NCBI GenBank assembly: GCA_964617585.1
Contig: CAZTXS010000016.1
Span: 1-33,484, forward strand
Reading direction: 5' to 3'
Length of the DNA stretch: 33,484 nucleotides
DNA from: UMGS1601 sp964617585
Lineage (GTDB): Bacteria > Bacillota > Clostridia > Oscillospirales > Ruminococcaceae
Under the pieces are notes generated by a model, which worked only from the letters and a program-made list of their open reading frames with translations, was not told the DNA's origin and did not search any database. A program made the translations under genes and the position numbers. Positions 16,468-24,910 of this stretch are shown one piece after another (position 1 is the stretch's first letter; every line of letters begins with the position of its first letter).

Positions 16468-18441
16468 TTATCTTTTATTGTCTTCCAAATATTTGTCGAC
16501 AGCGTTTTTCAGCTTTTCTATAACCTGCTTCATATCGTCGTCCAACTGAACGCCGGCCATCGTCTGATGTCCGCCGCCGCCTAAAGACTCCATAATCACC
16601 TGCACGTTAATTTCACCCATTGAACGTGCTGAAACAGAAATCCTGCCGTTATCGGGATATACCACAAAAGAGGCTTTTACACCGTCTATATATAAAAGCT
16701 CGTCAGCTACCTGAGGAGCCGCTATTCTTATAGTATCGCTGTCGCTATGCTCGGTTGCGGCAATAGCGCATCCGCTGTGCATATAAGCGCCCGTTATCAG
16801 GTCGGTCTTTCTTTTGTAAAGTTCAAACGACGTTGCAAACAAAGACTTAACCGCAACCGTATCCGCTCCGGCCTTTTTTAGATATGCCGCCGCCTCAAAG
16901 GTTCTGACTCCCGTTTTCATGACAAAATTCTTGGTGTCAAGCATGATTCCCGCTAAAAGGCACTCGGCAATACCCGGAGAAAGCTTTATATTATCTCCGA
17001 AATACTGAATAAGCTCCGTCACCATCTCAGATGCGGACGACGCATACGGCTCGTGATAGAATATGATCGAGTTGTCGATATGCTTAACCATTTTCCTGTG
17101 ATGGTCAATTACTATCACCTTGTCAAACATTTTATAAAGCGGAACGCTGTCAATAATATCAGGATTATGCGTGTCAACTATTATAAGAGTTGACGCTTCC
17201 GTTTTCATGGACATCGCAAGCTCAGGCGGTATGAAAAAGGTATCGTTTTCATTTTTATTCACATGATCTATAAGAGCGCCCGATAGGTTTTCCTCAGGCT
17301 CTACAACAACAAACGACTTCTTTCCTGTCTGACGCATAAGAGAACACATTCCGACCGCTGAACCTACGCTGTCTAAGTCAGCCAGCCTGTGACCCATTAT
17401 AAACACAATATCCGACTGCTTGACGCTTTCTTTCATAGCGTTAGCGATTATTCTTGTTTTGACCTTGGTGCGCTTTTCAACGCCCTTTGAAACTCCGCCG
17501 AAAAACTCAAATCCGTTGCCGGTTTTAACCGCCGCCTGATCTCCGCCTCTGCCTAAGCACATATCAAGCGCCTGTCTTGCAAAAACCTCACTTTCCTGAA
17601 GCGTTTTCGCTCCGTGACCTACGCCGATAGAAAGAGTGACATTCTGCCTTTCGCCGACGCTTATTTCCCTGGCTTTATCTAAAATTTCAAATCTGTTTTC
17701 AATAACCTTTAAAAGATGACGTTCTTCAAGCACGATAAAAAACTTATTATTAGCTATTTTCTTTGTAACTCCCGTTGTTGAATCAATAAAATTTTCAACA
17801 AGCTTCTCTATTTCAACCAAAACGTGAGCTTTTTCACTCTCACGGGAATTTTCAAGAAGATCCTCGTAATCGTCAACCGAAATTATCATTACCGACGGAC
17901 GCGACTGCTTAAATTCATAATCCAGCTTAACAAAGTCCGTTTCATTCTTAAAATATATCAGCGTAAGAGCTGTTGTGTTTGCGTCCGGCTTTACCGCTAT
18001 TGCCCTGTAATACCTGCCCTTGTATGTAACTAACGTTCCGTTTTTGGTAAAAAGCTTACCAAAATTAATATCCATCAGCTCGTCAAGACGTATTCCGAAA
18101 GCGTCTTTTTCTTTATATACCTCTTTATCAAAACGTGAGTTTATCCAGACGATTACCTTGTTTTCGTCAATTATGAAAGCAGGCGCCGGAAAATTATACA
18201 ATGTTTCTCTCTGAGTAACAGAAATATCCCTTGACATTTTCGCTATATACTTTATCCTGTTTTTGAAAAAAATCACTGCTTCTACAGTCATCATAACAAA
18301 GCTTACCGCTGTAATGGCAGTGATAAATATTGCTAGATTTCTGTAGCCGGTCTTATCATAAACTAACCACGCAGAGAAGAACCCTGCAGCGCTTAATATT
18401 AAATATGACGCTATAAATATAGGAGATAGTTTATTTTTCAT
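16468..18441 (-). CDS. gdpP: GdpP-type cyclic-di-AMP phosphodiesterase (DHH family)
   Basis: A 657-aa membrane protein. Two membrane segments (about 8-27 and 36-59) are followed by a PAS-like region (about 80-165), a degenerate GGDEF-like domain (LGRGGDQA near 296-303 in place of GGDEF), then DHH (HRLADLDSVG 351-360; IDHH 445-448) and DHHA1 (SLGGGGHQTMAG near the end). GdpP hydrolyses c-di-AMP, linked to potassium homeostasis and cell-wall stress. A promoter directly upstream abuts a tandem repeat. Operon order with rplI and dnaB is conserved, but repeat copy D follows the stop codon. The ribosome binding site is weak. Confidence 0.93.
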   Translation of the reverse strand: MKNKLSPIFIASYLILSAAGFFSAWLVYDKTGYRNLAIFITAITAVSFVMMTVEAVIFFKNRIKYIAKMSRDISVTQRETLYNFPAPAFIIDENKVIVWINSRFDKEVYKEKDAFGIRLDELMDINFGKLFTKNGTLVTYKGRYYRAIAVKPDANTTALTLIYFKNETDFVKLDYEFKQSRPSVMIISVDDYEDLLENSRESEKAHVLVEIEKLVENFIDSTTGVTKKIANNKFFIVLEERHLLKVIENRFEILDKAREISVGERQNVTLSIGVGHGAKTLQESEVFARQALDMCLGRGGDQAAVKTGNGFEFFGGVSKGVEKRTKVKTRIIANAMKESVKQSDIVFIMGHRLADLDSVGSAVGMCSLMRQTGKKSFVVVEPEENLSGALIDHVNKNENDTFFIPPELAMSMKTEASTLIIVDTHNPDIIDSVPLYKMFDKVIVIDHHRKMVKHIDNSIIFYHEPYASSASEMVTELIQYFGDNIKLSPGIAECLLAGIMLDTKNFVMKTGVRTFEAAAYLKKAGADTVAVKSLFATSFELYKRKTDLITGAYMHSGCAIAATEHSDSDTIRIAAPQVADELLYIDGVKASFVVYPDNGRISVSARSMGEINVQVIMESLGGGGHQTMAGVQLDDDMKQVIEKLKNAVDKYLEDNKR

Positions 18442-18502
18442 AGCTTATTATTCCGCTTCCTATACAGAAGCTCCCCTTTTAATTATTTTAGGTTGATATT
18501 TT

Positions 18503-18531
18503 ATTTTATAATATCCTTCGCCTTTTGTCAA
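18503..18531 (-). promoter_or_regulatory. Sigma-A-like promoter for gdpP
   Basis: A consensus TTGACA (18531-18526), 17 bp, TAAAAT (18508-18503). The -35 box lies 2 bp from the first unit of the 100-bp tandem repeat. Confidence 0.7.
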
Positions 18532-18533
18532 CC

Positions 18534-18757
18534 GGCGTGACGCCGGCCGCTCTTTGCCTTTGGGAAGTTCCAAAAAAGCGAATGCAAGCAAAACGGCAGA
18601 ACCAACTTTCTCTAATATAAAAAATTTGTCTTAGGCGTGACGCCGGCCGCTCTTTGCTTTTGGGAAGTTTCAAAAAAGCGAATGCAAGCAAAACGGCAGA
18701 ACCAACTTTCTCTAATATAAAAAATTTGTCTTAGGCGTGACGCCGGCCGCTCTCTGC
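18534..18757. repeat. 100-bp tandem direct repeat, 2.24 copies
   Basis: Units at 18534-18633 and 18634-18733 differ at only three positions, and a third partial unit runs 18734-18757. Each starts with a GC-rich GGCGTGACGCCGGCCGCTCT and ends in AT-rich sequence (TATAAAAAATTTGTCTTA). It fills the space between RNase J and the gdpP promoter. A 61-codon open frame crosses it, but its peptide just mirrors the repeat and I do not call it a gene. Confidence 0.95.
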
Positions 18758-18771
18758 ACAGACTATACCGA

Positions 18772-18798
18772 CGGCTCTCCGCAATAAACAGAGAGCCG
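18772..18798 (-). terminator. Hairpin after the RNase J gene
   Basis: CGGCTCTC (18772-18779) and GAGAGCCG (18791-18798) form an 8-bp stem with an 11-nt loop, starting 5 bp after the stop codon. No T-run follows on the leftward strand, so termination efficiency is doubtful; it may protect the mRNA 3' end. Confidence 0.4.
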
Positions 18799-18803
18799 AA
18801 AAA

Positions 18804-20864
18804 TCAAGCTTCCATTATTATCGGCAGAATCATCGGCGAGCGTTTCGTCTTTTGATAAATAAAGTTAGAAAGCGTATCTTTAAGCCTTATTTTAATTGCG
18901 TTCCACTCGGTTAGCTCGCTGTCAAGACACTTCTGAAGAGTTATATATAAGAGCTTTTTGGCCTCTTCGATAAGTTCCTCGCTCTCACGAACATAAACAA
19001 ATCCCCTGGAAACAACGTCCGGACCTGAAACAACCTGACGGGTTGAAAAATCTACCGTTGCAGCAGCTATTATCAGTCCGTCCTGAGCCAAATGCTTTCT
19101 GTCCCTGAGAACAATGGCTCCTACATCTCCGACGCCTAATCCGTCAACTAAAACCTTACCCGACTGAACAACGCCTGTAACTTTCATATCAACGCCGTCA
19201 GTTTCTATAACGTCGCCGATATTTCCGATAATTATATTATTTTCAGGTATACCCGTCTTTTCTGCGGTTAATGCGTGCTTAGCCAAATGCTTGTACTCTC
19301 CGTGTACGGGTATGAAAAACTTCGGCTTTGTCAGCGAAAGAATAAGCTTCTGCTCCTCCTGACAAGCATGACCCGAAACGTGTACGTCATACATTTTTTC
19401 ATAAACGACAGTCGCTCCCGACTTCATAAGCTCGTTCACAACATTGGTGACAAGCTTTTCATTACCCGGTATCGGCGTTGCCGAAATTATTATGAAATCA
19501 TTCGGTGTTATGCTTACCTGCTTATGCTCGTTTCTCGACATTCTCGTCAGAGCGGACATAGGCTCTCCCTGACTTCCCGTAGTAATAATAACAAGCTCTT
19601 CGGGATTGTACTTTTTAATATCGTCAATATCTATTAAAATGCCTTTGGGACATTTCAAATAGCCAAGCTCAACACTTTTGCCGATTACGTTAACCATGCT
19701 TCTTCCCGAAATTGCAACCTTTCTGCGCTGCTGCTCGGCAATATTTATTATCTGCTGAACACGGTGTATGTTTGAAGCGAAAGTAGCTATTATGATTCTT
19801 CTGCCGTCGGCCTTCGCAAACAGCTTTTCAAAGCTCTCTCCTACCAGCCTTTCGCTCATTGTATAACCGGGACGCTCAGAGTTCGTGGAATCGGACATAA
19901 GAGCCAGAACCCCCTTGTTTCCCAGTTCGGCAAAACGTGCAAGGTCGATTACGCCGCCCTCAATAGGAGTAAAGTCCACCTTAAAGTCGCCTGTATGGCA
20001 TATTATTCCTGCAGGCGTGTGAAAAGCCATTCCGACAGCGTCGGGAATAGAATGGTTTACCCTTATAAACTCTACCGCCATGCAGCCCAGCTTAACCGTC
20101 TGACCCGGAGACACTATTACAAGCTTTGAGGAATGTAACAGTCCGTGTTCTTTAAGCTTTCCCTCAATAAGACCTACGGTAAGCCTTGTCGCATAAACGG
20201 GCGCTTTGATTTTCTTAAGAAGGTAAGGCAGTCCGCCTATATGATCCTCATGTCCGTGAGTTATGACTATTCCCCTTATTTTATCCGAATTCTTTTCAAG
20301 ATAACTGTAATCGGGTATAACAAGGTCGATTCCCGGCATTTCACTGTCGGGAAAAGCTATTCCCGAATCGAGTATGATTATATCGTTTGAACATTCTATA
20401 ACAGTAAGGTTCTTTCCTATCTCGTTTAATCCTCCGAGAGGTATGATCTTAACCGGCGTTTTTCTGACAGCCTCCTTGGGTTTGAGCGAAGCCCTTTGAC
20501 TTCTCGGCTTGGGAACATAGCTTCTTACTGTTTTTTTGCCCTCGGAAGGCTTATTAACAGCAGCTCCTGAACCGGATTTTGCGGAAGCCGTCTTTGTCTG
20601 ACCGGTATTTTTGCTTTTAACGCTTTTAACGCCTGATGCCGATGAGTAAGATTTCCTGACGCTGCCTGCGCCCCCGTAACCGGGCCTTGCAGATTCTTTT
20701 ATCGGGGCAAGGTTCTTAGGCACATCGATAGTAAGAAGATTTGTCAAACCGTCAGATGTCTTTTTGCTGACCGACGATGCTTTTGCACGCTGCTGCGGCG
20801 TGTTCTTTTGAGTTTTCCCCCTATAAGAATTCTCCTGTCTGTTATTCTGTTTTTTAGTATTCAT
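18804..20864 (-). CDS. rnj: Ribonuclease J
   Basis: A 686-aa protein. Residues about 138-686 are RNase J: IIPLGGLNEIGKN, the metallo-beta-lactamase metal-binding HGHEDH (203-208), the beta-CASP region with SDSTNSERPG, and the conserved SGHACQEEQKL and FIPVHGEYKHL. It is a 5'-to-3' exoribonuclease and endonuclease for mRNA decay and rRNA maturation. The first about 137 residues are an unusual basic Lys/Ser/Thr-rich extension of low complexity, probably disordered and perhaps RNA- or ribosome-binding. No good ribosome binding site precedes the ATG; GGAGG lies 30-40 nt away, before a tiny in-frame ORF ending in TAG. A long leader precedes it. Confidence 0.95.
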   Translation of the reverse strand: MNTKKQNNRQENSYRGKTQKNTPQQRAKASSVSKKTSDGLTNLLTIDVPKNLAPIKESARPGYGGAGSVRKSYSSASGVKSVKSKNTGQTKTASAKSGSGAAVNKPSEGKKTVRSYVPKPRSQRASLKPKEAVRKTPVKIIPLGGLNEIGKNLTVIECSNDIIILDSGIAFPDSEMPGIDLVIPDYSYLEKNSDKIRGIVITHGHEDHIGGLPYLLKKIKAPVYATRLTVGLIEGKLKEHGLLHSSKLVIVSPGQTVKLGCMAVEFIRVNHSIPDAVGMAFHTPAGIICHTGDFKVDFTPIEGGVIDLARFAELGNKGVLALMSDSTNSERPGYTMSERLVGESFEKLFAKADGRRIIIATFASNIHRVQQIINIAEQQRRKVAISGRSMVNVIGKSVELGYLKCPKGILIDIDDIKKYNPEELVIITTGSQGEPMSALTRMSRNEHKQVSITPNDFIIISATPIPGNEKLVTNVVNELMKSGATVVYEKMYDVHVSGHACQEEQKLILSLTKPKFFIPVHGEYKHLAKHALTAEKTGIPENNIIIGNIGDVIETDGVDMKVTGVVQSGKVLVDGLGVGDVGAIVLRDRKHLAQDGLIIAAATVDFSTRQVVSGPDVVSRGFVYVRESEELIEEAKKLLYITLQKCLDSELTEWNAIKIRLKDTLSNFIYQKTKRSPMILPIIMEA

Positions 20865-21182
20865 AATTAATGACTATGCTCTCTTTTTCATAAAAAGAGC
20901 GTACCTCCATTCTGTTAATTCTTTTGTTTTCATAAGCTTTGCACCTCGGTCAAATACCGCTGTCAGACCGAAAATGCATAAAACAGCCGTCAGCCCGAAA
21001 GCGTTTGCTTCAGGCTTAACATTGTATATTAGATTTCCGAAATAAAAAACGATTCGTGGAAATATGATGATTTGTTTTTACGTCTTCCCGAATCTGCAAC
21101 AGAACTTTAACGTTAAAATACGCCCTGTCATTCTGCCGCCGCCCTTTATGGACTATAATTTTAAGTTCCGAACACATATATA
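20865..21182 (-). promoter_or_regulatory. Long (about 318 nt) 5' leader of rnj
   Basis: It runs from the predicted transcription start to the rnj ATG. In leftward RNA, GCUCUUUUU and AAAAAGAG form a hairpin (about 20879-20901) that holds an AUG in its loop. That AUG opens a five-codon ORF (MKKRA, stop TAG) in frame with rnj and 12 nt after a GGAGG. A second stem pairs GCCUGAAG with CUUUCGGGC, including a U-G pair. An open frame reading FGLTAVLCIFGLTAVFD also runs through the leader, but lacks a normal start. Autoregulation by RNase J is a hypothesis. Confidence 0.5.
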
Positions 21183-21188
21183 TGTTTA

Positions 21189-21217
21189 ATTATACTCCTA
21201 AAAAAGTTCTATGTCAA
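21189..21217 (-). promoter_or_regulatory. Consensus sigma-A promoter for rnj
   Basis: TTGACA (21217-21212), exactly 17 bp, TATAAT (21194-21189): both hexamers match consensus perfectly, suggesting a strong constitutive promoter upstream of a long leader. Confidence 0.85.
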
Positions 21218-21294
21218 CCGACTAAACTCCGTTGTTTTTCCGATTTTAGAAATTTGTCTGCATTACGGCTGTAACTCATGACAAAACACCGGTC

Positions 21295-23622
21295 CTAACA
21301 GCCTTCTGATAGTTTTCTCTGAATATCATCGCACATGGCGGCGGCGGTTTCAGCCTTATGAGCGTCTACAAACAGCATAAAGCCCTTACCTCTGTGCATT
21401 GGCTTTATAATTGCTCTTGCATCGTTTTTGCTTATTACTATTCCCTCGTCCGAGCGTTTTGATTTGGCTTTTATTTTCCTGTAAAAGTCTGCGGTTATTT
21501 CATCTTTATCGCTCAGAGAGATAAATCTTTCGCTGGAATAAAACTGCGGAATCTTCAAAACAGCCTGGGCAAAACTCTTTTTGCTTTCGGTAAGATATTT
21601 AAGAATATCGGCGATAAGAAACATTCCGTCGTGTACAAATCTGTTGCTCTCTCTTAACGCTAGCTTTCTTCCGCAGTTATCGGCTGAAGAACAGCTTGAA
21701 CTGAAATACCTGTACAGATTAGCGTTATAACCGCTTGCCGTTTCGTCAAAAACGCACGGAAGCGTAAAAGGCACGGCTACGTCCTCGCCCTTTTCAAAAT
21801 GAGCTTTCACAGCCAAAAGAAGAAGTCTTTCATATAAAACGTATCCTGTGCTTTCGGAATAAGCCGTCACCTTACCCACATTATCGAGAAAATGAAATAT
21901 AATTTCCTCTCCGTTTATATCGTTTAGAGGATATATAAGCCTGTCTACCTCTTCTGCGGTTTTTTCGGACGAAGTCTTGACGGTCACGTTGATATTATTC
22001 AGTTTCTTAGGAAAAATCGATTTAAGATGAGAAATATACATCTCGTCTATTCCATCGCATTTACTGTATTTTCCGAACCTTGAAATATCCTCCTGACGGA
22101 AAACCCTTGTTTTCATACGTCTTTCTATTGAATATTCGGTATCCCTTTTTATATGAAGTCCTCCGGGACATCTTAGAGTAAGCTTAGGCGATGGATTTGC
22201 AGATATAACGGCATACATATCTGCTTTCAGCATATTTGCCGAAAAATCCGCCGTTCTTTCATTTGAAACGCCTAAATCCCAGACGTCAGACCCCGACGAC
22301 ATAACTCCCGACATAAAAGCTTTAGCATAAGAAATACATTCCTCGCTGTCACTGCAAACCGCAACGCTTGCTCCGATATTAAGCGAAGAACCGACAGCGC
22401 ACCCTGCCGATACCGCCTGAATCGGAGATATAAGCTTATCGCATCCCTCGTCACTGAATGTGAACTCAGCCTTGCCGCCCTTTCTCAGGTTTGTCCTGAG
22501 CCTTGTGTTCTTTTTGAGCGTTTTTCTGTTCCACAGCCTTATTCCCTCGCTGACGACAGAATTTTCTTCAACCGTTCCTCCGTCGCCGACAACAGACATT
22601 CTTTCACATTCAGAGCCTTTTTCCAGCGTTGCGTTTTTACATATCGCCGCCGAGTCGATTTTTACTCTGCCGCCTATTTTCGCATAACTGCCTATATATG
22701 ACCCCGTTATGTCTGCACACTCGCCTATTGAAGCATTATCCTCTATTACTGTTCCGTTTCCTATAACGCTTCCCATGCCTATGTTTACGTTCTTCCCTAT
22801 AAACACGGGAGGTATAAACGTCACTCCCCTAAACAAATACGGCGTATTGGATATAACCTTATCCTCTATCATATTGCCAAGCTTAAATGCTCCGCTTGTC
22901 ATCATCCTTTCGGCAGTATTTAAAAGCTCTTCGGGAGAACTTATTTTCTCATAAAACGGCTTGCGATCTCCCGCCTCGCACGACTCGTCAGCGTATACAT
23001 ATATATTTTTATCTTTTTTAATACTCAGCAGAGAAAACAGACCTTTTTTTTCGCTCTTTATATCTTCATTGTCAAGCTCGCAGGACAACATTTCCTCAGA
23101 AATAATATACACCGGCGCCGCCTTATAATTTGTCGAAGGAAAATCCTCCTCGTAATTTTTATAAAAGCTTTCAAGTCTGTTATGCCTGTCAAACTCAACT
23201 ATGTTCTCATTATTTCGGTTCCTGCTTGAGCTTTTGACAGCATAAATACAAGCAGCTCCGGATTTTTTCTCGAAAAAATCCTTCATGCCTTTTAAATCAA
23301 GACTGAACACTCCGTCCGTCCGGATTACCATCATATCATCTTCTCCGTTCCGGACGTTTTTTAACACCTCATATGTCGGCATATCCTCCATACAGATAAT
23401 TGCATTAACATCAACCTCGCTTGACGTCATGCGGTCGATATAATCCTTAGTATCAACACTGTCAGTAACAACAGTACAACTGCTTATATCGTTTTCAGCC
23501 AGGCAATCTAATGCGAAGTCAAGTATCTTCTTTCCGCACAGCTCAAGCATTTCGAGCGGTTCTTCAGAAGTAACAGGTTCAAGAGCCTCGTTGGATAAGC
23601 TGCATAATATAATCGTCTGCAT
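21295..23622 (-). CDS. Nucleotidyltransferase / left-handed helix / phosphohexomutase-like fusion
   Basis: About 775 aa. Residues about 1-230 resemble a sugar-phosphate nucleotidyltransferase, though the usual Gly-rich GGxGTRL loop is absent. Residues about 250-370 carry hexapeptide repeats (FIGKNVNIGMGSVIGNGTVIEDNASIG, in parts: IGMGSVIGNGTVI). Residues about 395-775 resemble phosphoglucomutase/phosphomannomutase domains (GSDVWDLGV). The catalytic serine loop TASHNP appears as ISANPSP, so it lacks the expected His and Ser arrangement and may be non-catalytic. Fusions of this architecture are usually annotated mannose-1-phosphate guanylyltransferase; here a regulatory or degenerate role is plausible. 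The start is the ATG at 23622 with GGGAGG upstream; that site lies in a hairpin. Confidence 0.7.
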   Translation of the reverse strand: MQTIILCSLSNEALEPVTSEEPLEMLELCGKKILDFALDCLAENDISSCTVVTDSVDTKDYIDRMTSSEVDVNAIICMEDMPTYEVLKNVRNGEDDMMVIRTDGVFSLDLKGMKDFFEKKSGAACIYAVKSSSRNRNNENIVEFDRHNRLESFYKNYEEDFPSTNYKAAPVYIISEEMLSCELDNEDIKSEKKGLFSLLSIKKDKNIYVYADESCEAGDRKPFYEKISSPEELLNTAERMMTSGAFKLGNMIEDKVISNTPYLFRGVTFIPPVFIGKNVNIGMGSVIGNGTVIEDNASIGECADITGSYIGSYAKIGGRVKIDSAAICKNATLEKGSECERMSVVGDGGTVEENSVVSEGIRLWNRKTLKKNTRLRTNLRKGGKAEFTFSDEGCDKLISPIQAVSAGCAVGSSLNIGASVAVCSDSEECISYAKAFMSGVMSSGSDVWDLGVSNERTADFSANMLKADMYAVISANPSPKLTLRCPGGLHIKRDTEYSIERRMKTRVFRQEDISRFGKYSKCDGIDEMYISHLKSIFPKKLNNINVTVKTSSEKTAEEVDRLIYPLNDINGEEIIFHFLDNVGKVTAYSESTGYVLYERLLLLAVKAHFEKGEDVAVPFTLPCVFDETASGYNANLYRYFSSSCSSADNCGRKLALRESNRFVHDGMFLIADILKYLTESKKSFAQAVLKIPQFYSSERFISLSDKDEITADFYRKIKAKSKRSDEGIVISKNDARAIIKPMHRGKGFMLFVDAHKAETAAAMCDDIQRKLSEGC

Positions 23623-23629
23623 AAAAAAT

Positions 23630-23674
23630 CCTCCCATAAAAATAAGTATTTTTTCTCATTTTTATTATGGGAGG
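23630..23674 (-). promoter_or_regulatory. Hairpin containing the ribosome binding site of the fusion gene
   Basis: In leftward RNA, CCTCCCATAA (23674-23665) pairs perfectly with TTATGGGAGG (23639-23630), loop 25 nt, followed by ATTTTTTATG in which ATG is the start codon. The 3' arm contains the Shine-Dalgarno sequence, so folding would hide it. The stem plus T6 also looks like a terminator for upstream transcription. Confidence 0.65.
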
Positions 23675-23716
23675 TTTATTTTCAATCTATACAGCAACTG
23701 ACTTATCCGTAAAAAA

Positions 23717-24233
23717 TCAAACTGTATATATCTTTTTGCCGGAGCCGATTTCAAAATGATATGTAACTATTCCCAAATCCACTTTAGAATAAAAACCTCC
23801 TGTGGATTTTACGGAAACCTTATCATTGCAAAGAGTAAACATGAATTTCTGCTGATTCATAGCTGTAGGAGCGAGCATAACGCACTCCATATCTTTTTTA
23901 AACCACAAAGGAATCTCTCCGTCGGTTTTACAAAGCTGTTCCATGCTCTTGCTTTTGTGAGCTGTTCCCTGAGTTTCTCCGTAACCCGGCGACAACACAC
24001 ACCAGTTTTTCACCCTTTTTTATTTCACACCTGCTCTTACTCTTACTGTAAGTCAATGCAACCCAGCAGTTATTAAGCCCCAAGCTCTGTACAAATAATG
24101 CGAATCTTTCGCCGTAATATCCGGCTTTAACATCAAGATTTTTAGATTCTTTCCTACCAGAGCAATGTAATTTTTAACTTTGTTAAAATTCCCGTAGTGA
24201 GCCGTTAATCCTCCGAACGCTTCCGATTCATCA
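23717..24233 (-). pseudogene. Nitroreductase-family pseudogene (TM1586-like), truncated and frameshifted
   Basis: Three reading frames join into one nitroreductase-like protein. From upstream: FGGLTAHYGNFNKVKNYIALVGK (frame of 24199; shown as VKNYIALVGK), then a shift near 24165 to AGYYGERFALFVQSLGLNNC (frame of 24059), then a shift near 23995-24005 to GYGETQG and MLAPTAMNQQKF (frame of 24013). The order and spacing match flavin-dependent nitroreductases with an APTAMNQQ motif. The N-terminal part is missing: the homology stops at 24233, directly against fold-back repeat copy E. The final 98-codon open frame is therefore a remnant, not an intact gene. The family assignment is from memory of the motifs. 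Confidence 0.75.
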
Positions 24234-24234
24234 G

Positions 24235-24260
24235 TTCAATAAGGTCAAGCCCTTATTGAA
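24235..24260. repeat. Fold-back remnant of the hairpin repeat, copy E
   Basis: TTCAATAAGG-TCAAG-CCCTTATTGAA: two left ends of the family facing each other across 5 bp. It abuts the broken 5' side of the nitroreductase pseudogene. Confidence 0.75.
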
Positions 24261-24432
24261 TTATATACTTTTTTATTAAAATCTTCAAGAAAAAAGCCGT
24301 ACTAAAAACAAAATTTCAAATAAAATAACAAAATACGCTAAAAAACATATAATAAAATATGACGCAACAACCCAGAAAGCTGCTGCGACATTTTAAATAC
24401 TTAATCACAAATTTTATTAAGGAGTATCACAA

Positions 24433-24672
24433 ATGGAGATTTTTATGAATAAATCGTCTGATCTTTCCGCAATGGGCTTTGATGAAGGGTGCCCCCAGCC
24501 GGAAGGCAAATTCCCTGAAAACACGCCTATAGGAATGGCGTATATTCCGTTCCAAAAATGGGAAAGACCGTATGATGAAAATATTGCACTTTCAAGGGGA
24601 ACTATATTCCCATCGCTAGACAAACCTTTTATCGGAGAGGAGGCTGTTTCAAATGGACGCAGAGCAAAGTAA
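24433..24672 (+). CDS. cotJA: Spore coat-associated protein CotJA
   Basis: A 79-aa protein with the CotJA pattern: short, Pro-rich, with GMAYIPFQKWERPYD and ALSRGTIFPSLDKPF. It is a spore coat component made in the mother cell, with no known enzymatic activity. GGAG is 8 nt before the ATG; a second ATG four codons later is possible. The stop overlaps the next gene by 20 bp, so the three cotJ genes form one translationally coupled operon. Sporulation (sigma-E) control is expected from the family; I could not identify a convincing promoter. Confidence 0.9.
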   Translation: MEIFMNKSSDLSAMGFDEGCPQPEGKFPENTPIGMAYIPFQKWERPYDENIALSRGTIFPSLDKPFIGEEAVSNGRRAK

Positions 24673-24910
24673 GCTGTTAAAGAAAGTAAGGATGCACAGC
24701 TTTGCAGCACTTGAAGCGCACCTGTTTCTTGACAGCCATCCAAGCTGCAAAGAGGCTTTAGAGTATTTCCGAAAGCACAACGAAGCATATAAAGAGGCTC
24801 TTGCCGAATATGAAGAAAAATATGCTCCGCTGACCGTAGGAGGAGTAAACAACACCGAAGAATGGACTTGGGCAACAATGCCTTGGCCATGGGAAAGGAG
24901 TGAGAACTAA
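24653..24910 (+). CDS. cotJB: Spore coat protein CotJB
   Basis: An 85-aa protein with LLKKVRMHSFAALEAHLFLDSHP and a C-terminal PWPWE motif (shown as AALEAHLFLDSHP), the CotJB signature. GGAGAGGAGG lies upstream within cotJA. It overlaps cotJA by 20 bp, and its stop shares one base with the cotJC ATG (TAATG). It is a predicted helical coat-assembly partner of CotJA and CotJC. Confidence 0.92.
   Translation: MDAEQSKLLKKVRMHSFAALEAHLFLDSHPSCKEALEYFRKHNEAYKEALAEYEEKYAPLTVGGVNNTEEWTWATMPWPWERSEN

Noticed and set aside
18506..18691. 61-codon leftward ORF over the 100-bp tandem repeat
   Set aside because: The peptide simply reflects the repeat units, overlaps the gdpP promoter and has no ribosome binding site.
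24318..24353. Possible sigma-E promoter for cotJABC (CATATAAT at 24346-24353)
   Set aside because: The -10-like octamer is plausible but no convincing -35 element lies 14-15 bp upstream in this very AT-rich stretch.
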